Source: Candidatus Poribacteria bacterium
Lineage (GTDB): Bacteria > Poribacteria > WGA-4E > GCA-2687025
NCBI GenBank assembly: GCA_028818695.1
Contig: JAPPNK010000026.1
Span: forward strand, 186,001 to 250,000
Direction of reading: 5' to 3'
Length of the DNA: 64,000 nt
Shown: one piece after another, positions 61,662-64,000 of the stretch
Layout: every line of letters starts with the position of its first letter
Position numbering within the stretch: position 1 is the stretch's first letter
Notes under the pieces: model-generated
Database searches by the model: none
What the model saw: only the letters and a program-made list of their open reading frames with translations
What the model was told of the DNA's origin: nothing
Made by a program: the position numbers and the translations under genes

Positions 61662-62273
61662 TTAAAACCCATATTTGATCTCCAGAACCGCGCGCAGCTT
61701 TTGGGGTCCTGGCTTACGAAGATGTTCGTTCAATTCGTCATACAGCCGCAGCGTTTCAAAATCGATCTCCGGATTCTGAGACAGCTGCGCGATGTCGATG
61801 AAAAGCAAGGAGCGATGTTTGCGGTGCGTCTCTTTATAATGCGCCCGCAGCGCGGCAATCCGTTTCTCAAGCGGCATCTCCTGTTCGCGCAGCTCGGCGT
61901 CGTACCGCCTCACTTCTTCGCCGATTTTGACGAACGATTCGCCAAACTTTTTCGCGTCCGGCAGCGAGGAGTAGCGGCTCAGAATCTCCTCGCCGTACTG
62001 AATAAACTCTTGGACCGCCTCTTCCAGCGCGGCTGGATATGTCTCCAGCGTGTAGGCGGGCGGAGCGGGGGCGGGAGCGGGCTTCGGCTCTGCCGGCTGT
62101 TGAGTTGGGGCGGGCTGCTCGGTTGGCGCCGGCGTATCGATTTCGGGCGATGTCCCTAACGTTCCCCGCAAAGTGTAATATGCCGCCGCAAGAGCCGCCA
62201 ACGCCAGCGCCGCCAAACCGGCGATCAATATCTTCCGTCTCACGCGCTTTCCCCCGTCTGTTCGACGCTGCAT
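61662..62273 (-). CDS. Anchored helical protein, tandem family (3 of 3)
   Basis: A 203-residue protein: basic start, anchor (ILIAGLAALALAALAAAYYTL), a Pro/Ala/Glu linker (repeats of PAPTEQP type, about residues 45-75), then the family's helical domain (VQEFIQYGEEILSRYSSLPD, GEEVRRYDAELREQEMPLE, RIAALRAHYKETHRKHRSL). The start is uncertain: ATG 62273 or GTG 62243 (with GGGGGAAAG upstream). Confidence 0.7.
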   Translation of the reverse strand: MQRRTDGGKRVRRKILIAGLAALALAALAAAYYTLRGTLGTSPEIDTPAPTEQPAPTQQPAEPKPAPAPAPPAYTLETYPAALEEAVQEFIQYGEEILSRYSSLPDAKKFGESFVKIGEEVRRYDAELREQEMPLEKRIAALRAHYKETHRKHRSLLFIDIAQLSQNPEIDFETLRLYDELNEHLRKPGPQKLRAVLEIKYGF

Positions 62274-62321
62274 ATGCGCCGTCTCTGGATACTTTACCCG
62301 CGCCGGCGCGCTGCGGCAACC

Positions 62322-62350
62322 ATGACAGACGGGAGGGAGCGCGCTATACT
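62322..62350 (+). promoter_or_regulatory. Promoter of the OsmC gene
   Basis: ATGACA (62322-62327; 5 of 6 to TTGACA), 17-base spacer, TATACT (62345-62350). The ATG follows 23 bases later with AGAGGAGAG as ribosome site. Confidence 0.65.
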
Positions 62351-62373
62351 TCAACAAAAATAGAGGAGAGACG

Positions 62374-62823
62374 ATGGCAGCGCAGATCAAACGACCGCCG
62401 ACAACCGTCAAGGCGTACCTGACGCAGAATTTTCAGCGCTGCATCGTGAGCGCGCGGGAGCGTCATTTTGTGGTGGACGGGCCGGCATACGCCGGCGGAC
62501 CGCAGGAGGCTATTCATCCGACCGAGGCGTTTCTGGCGGGCGTCGCCAGCTGCGCGTCGCTCATGGTGGAGCGGCTCGCTAAAGCGGCGGGGTACGCGCT
62601 GCGTCAAGCCGAAGTGGAGACCTCCGCCCTTGTCATACCCGAAGAGCAGCCGAGGGACGACCTCACCCTCATCACCGAGTTGGACATGCATTTTGATCTA
62701 TACGGCGTTTCCGAAGAGCAGGCGGCGGAGCTTGTTAAAACCTTCAAAGAGCGGTGACCGCTCTACGGGTGCGCCGCAGTTGCGGCAAAGCGGGTGCGCG
62801 TCCAATTTGACGCCCATTCTTGA
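62374..62823 (+). CDS. OsmC-family peroxiredoxin, probable selenoprotein (UGA = Sec128)
   Basis: Read to the first TGA (62755-62757), the product is a 127-residue OsmC fold with the first conserved cysteine (GVASC60ASLMVE) but without the second. Read through that TGA the frame continues PLYGCAAVAAKRVRVQFDAH and stops at 62823, giving 149 residues, a normal family length. OsmC homologues have FKERCPLYG-type sequence at this place, so the TGA sits exactly on the second conserved cysteine. A hairpin follows immediately (next entry). OsmC proteins reduce organic hydroperoxides. The downstream gene starts 2 bases after the extended stop. Selenocysteine insertion is inferred, not shown. Confidence 0.82.
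62755..62793 (+). promoter_or_regulatory. Candidate bacterial SECIS element
   Basis: Directly after the TGA, CCGCT (62758-62762) pairs with AGCGG (62789-62793), and GCCGC (62773-62777) pairs with GCGGC (62782-62786) around the loop AGTT. The loop begins 20 bases after the TGA and contains a G, both within what is known for SelB-binding hairpins. The internal loop is asymmetric (10 against 2 bases), so the fold needs checking. Confidence 0.65.
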
Positions 62824-62825
62824 GC

Positions 62826-64000
62826 ATGAGCCTAGAGCCTAAGCCGAGAATCACTTGGGATTTCGGCCCCTGGGGCGGCGATCTGCGCCGTCTCTGGACG
62901 TCGAGGCGTTTTCGCGTCTGGGCGGGGCTGATCGGCGTTTGCGCGGCGGCTCTCTGCTTTGCGCCTCTGTTTAATACGCTCGGATACGAATTTTCTATAG
63001 TCGCGGGCGGAATCGCCGGACTCGCGTCCGGGTACCTCGGCGCCGCCGCGGTTGACCAGGCGCGCCGCCTGCGCCGAAATCGAAGCGTCGGCAGCCTTTT
63101 CTGCCTCGCGTGGACCCTCTCCGCGGCGCTCATCGCGGTCCCTTTCGCGCTCGTCTCGTTGAACGCCCTGCGCGTTCACAACTGCCATTACGCCGCCGGT
63201 CTGATGTATTACGCTCTCATTCCGCTTGTGAGCGTTACGTACGGCTCGGCGGCGGGCGTCTTTTTTGGGTTATGGGCGGCGACGCTGCGGCGCGCTTCGC
63301 TGTTATGGACGCTCTGGGTTGCCGGGTCGATCGCCGCGGCGGCCGCGCATGTGTTGATTCATCCGCCTATTTTCGCCTACCACAGCCTGCTTGGGCTTGT
63401 TCAAGGAGCCATCTACGACGATGAAATGACGGCGAGCTGGACGCTTCTGGCGGCGCGCGCGATTGCTCTCTTGACAGCGTGCGCTTTTCTGACGGCGGCA
63501 TGGACCTTCCATAGCCCGCAGCGGCAGCGGCTTTCCCTGCGCGCCCTTTTTTACGGCAAACCGAAACGGCGGCTGCCGGCGGCGCTGCTGGCGTTTTGCG
63601 CCGCAGGACTTGCCTTCGGATGGATCTACCGAAGCGAAATCGGCTGGCGGCCGACGCGGGCGGCGCTCGAAGCGGCTTTGAGCGGACGGTACGACACAAA
63701 GCATTTCATCATCCGATACGACGATCTACCCTCCATACGGGACGACATCGAACAGATCGCGCTAGACCATGAGTATCGATACGATCAGCTGCGGAAATTT
63801 TTCGGTTTTGAACTGAACAGCAAAATTCGCTCCTATATCTATACAGACGGCGAGATGAAGCGCCGGCTTCAAGGCTCTAAAAATGCGCATATGGCGGATC
63901 CGTTCAATCTTGAGATTCATCTGCTGCATGATCCGTTTCCGCATCGGTCGTTGAAACATGAGCTGGCGCATCTGTTCGCGGGGGAATTTCAGCCGGTCTT
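62826..64000 (+). CDS. Multi-spanning membrane protein with HExxH peptidase domain, 5' part
   Basis: The frame is open from ATG 62826 to the end of the window (391 codons plus two bases), so the 3' end is missing. It shows six or seven hydrophobic segments (for example VWAGLIGVCAAALCFAPLF and SAALIAVPFALVSLNAL) over residues 35-265. A soluble domain follows (YDTKHFIIRYDD, IRSYIYTDGEMKRRLQGS). The motif HELAH at residues 378-382 is the zinc-binding HExxH of gluzincin/peptidase MA-like proteases. The ATG is two bases after the extended OsmC stop, with no clear ribosome site, so translation may depend on the upstream gene. Confidence 0.78.
   Translation, partial: MSLEPKPRITWDFGPWGGDLRRLWTSRRFRVWAGLIGVCAAALCFAPLFNTLGYEFSIVAGGIAGLASGYLGAAAVDQARRLRRNRSVGSLFCLAWTLSAALIAVPFALVSLNALRVHNCHYAAGLMYYALIPLVSVTYGSAAGVFFGLWAATLRRASLLWTLWVAGSIAAAAAHVLIHPPIFAYHSLLGLVQGAIYDDEMTASWTLLAARAIALLTACAFLTAAWTFHSPQRQRLSLRALFYGKPKRRLPAALLAFCAAGLAFGWIYRSEIGWRPTRAALEAALSGRYDTKHFIIRYDDLPSIRDDIEQIALDHEYRYDQLRKFFGFELNSKIRSYIYTDGEMKRRLQGSKNAHMADPFNLEIHLLHDPFPHRSLKHELAHLFAGEFQPV

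Noticed and set aside
62374-62757. OsmC gene ending normally at the first TGA, or a frameshifted pseudogene
   Set aside because: The downstream sequence continues in the same frame with family-like residues to a normal length, and a hairpin follows the TGA. A simple stop mutation remains possible but explains less.
1-64000. Genome-wide recoding of TGA (genetic code 4 or 25)
   Set aside because: Many genes of normal length end in TGA (for example at 789, 36867 and 38792's neighbour ispH overlap), so only one site looks recoded.

Overview
The window looks like a chromosomal stretch of an uncultivated, GC-rich, diderm bacterium. A TonB-dependent receptor ending in phenylalanine, SecD/SecF and a lipoprotein signal imply two membranes. 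The gene content resembles Candidatus Poribacteria and related PVC-like sponge or marine lineages: secreted LamG proteins, Gfo/Idh/MocA oxidoreductases, DUF1080, a DUF6785-like membrane protein, sugar isomerase-like TIM barrels, alkaline-phosphatase-type phosphodiesterases, amidohydrolases and WD40 proteins. That placement is inference from gene content. TGA ends many genes, so the code is standard, with one probable selenocysteine exception.

Layout. 1-4.1 kb: 3' part of a malate/lactate dehydrogenase, a helical repeat protein, an oxidoreductase, a RadC-like protein and a TolB-like remnant cut at its 5' end by a repeat. 4.3-14.1 kb: DUF58 protein, TonB receptor, four tandem small membrane proteins of one family, then BatA-like and double-VWA proteins (a MoxR/Bat-type locus without MoxR in view). 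14.1-18.2 kb: phosphodiesterase, two LamG paralogues, inositol-phosphate synthase. 18.6-22.6 kb: accA-ribE-ribBA-ribH-TPR. 22.8-26.1 kb: large membrane protein and anchored unknowns. 26.1-32.1 kb: three tandem 14-blade WD40 genes, each with its own promoter. 32.2-40.4 kb: secD-secF, a lipoprotein, a beta-hydroxyacid dehydrogenase with mnmG, a redoxin with ispH. 40.4-48.6 kb: orphan DNA methyltransferase, DoxX and a truncated DoxX copy, amidohydrolase, Rieske protein, anchored unknown, zwf, queC-queE. 48.9-57.2 kb: TIM-barrel protein, DUF1232, tRNA-Met, XPB helicase with Bax1-like nuclease, a new FWxAH repeat protein, dehydrogenase, secreted protein, two glyoxalase-fold genes. 57.2-64 kb: oxidoreductase, truD, DUF1080, three related anchored proteins, a probable selenocysteine OsmC, and the start of a membrane metallopeptidase.

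Intergenic DNA is dominated by two families of short non-coding inverted-terminal-repeat elements. Family A is about 160-185 bp with ends AGTTGGGACA/TGTCCCAACT. Family B is 150 bp with ends beginning GGCAGTCTCTATAG. Two family B copies have 8-base target duplications, one of them inserted exactly in the last codons of a WD40 gene.

The observations most worth a second look are the UGA-interrupted OsmC gene with a SECIS-like hairpin; the B element whose removal restores the ancestral end of the WD40 gene; a C-terminal W[AG]x[LV]K tail shared by four probably exported proteins; the four-gene FRPD small-membrane family in the Bat locus; and two uncharacterised internal-repeat proteins.
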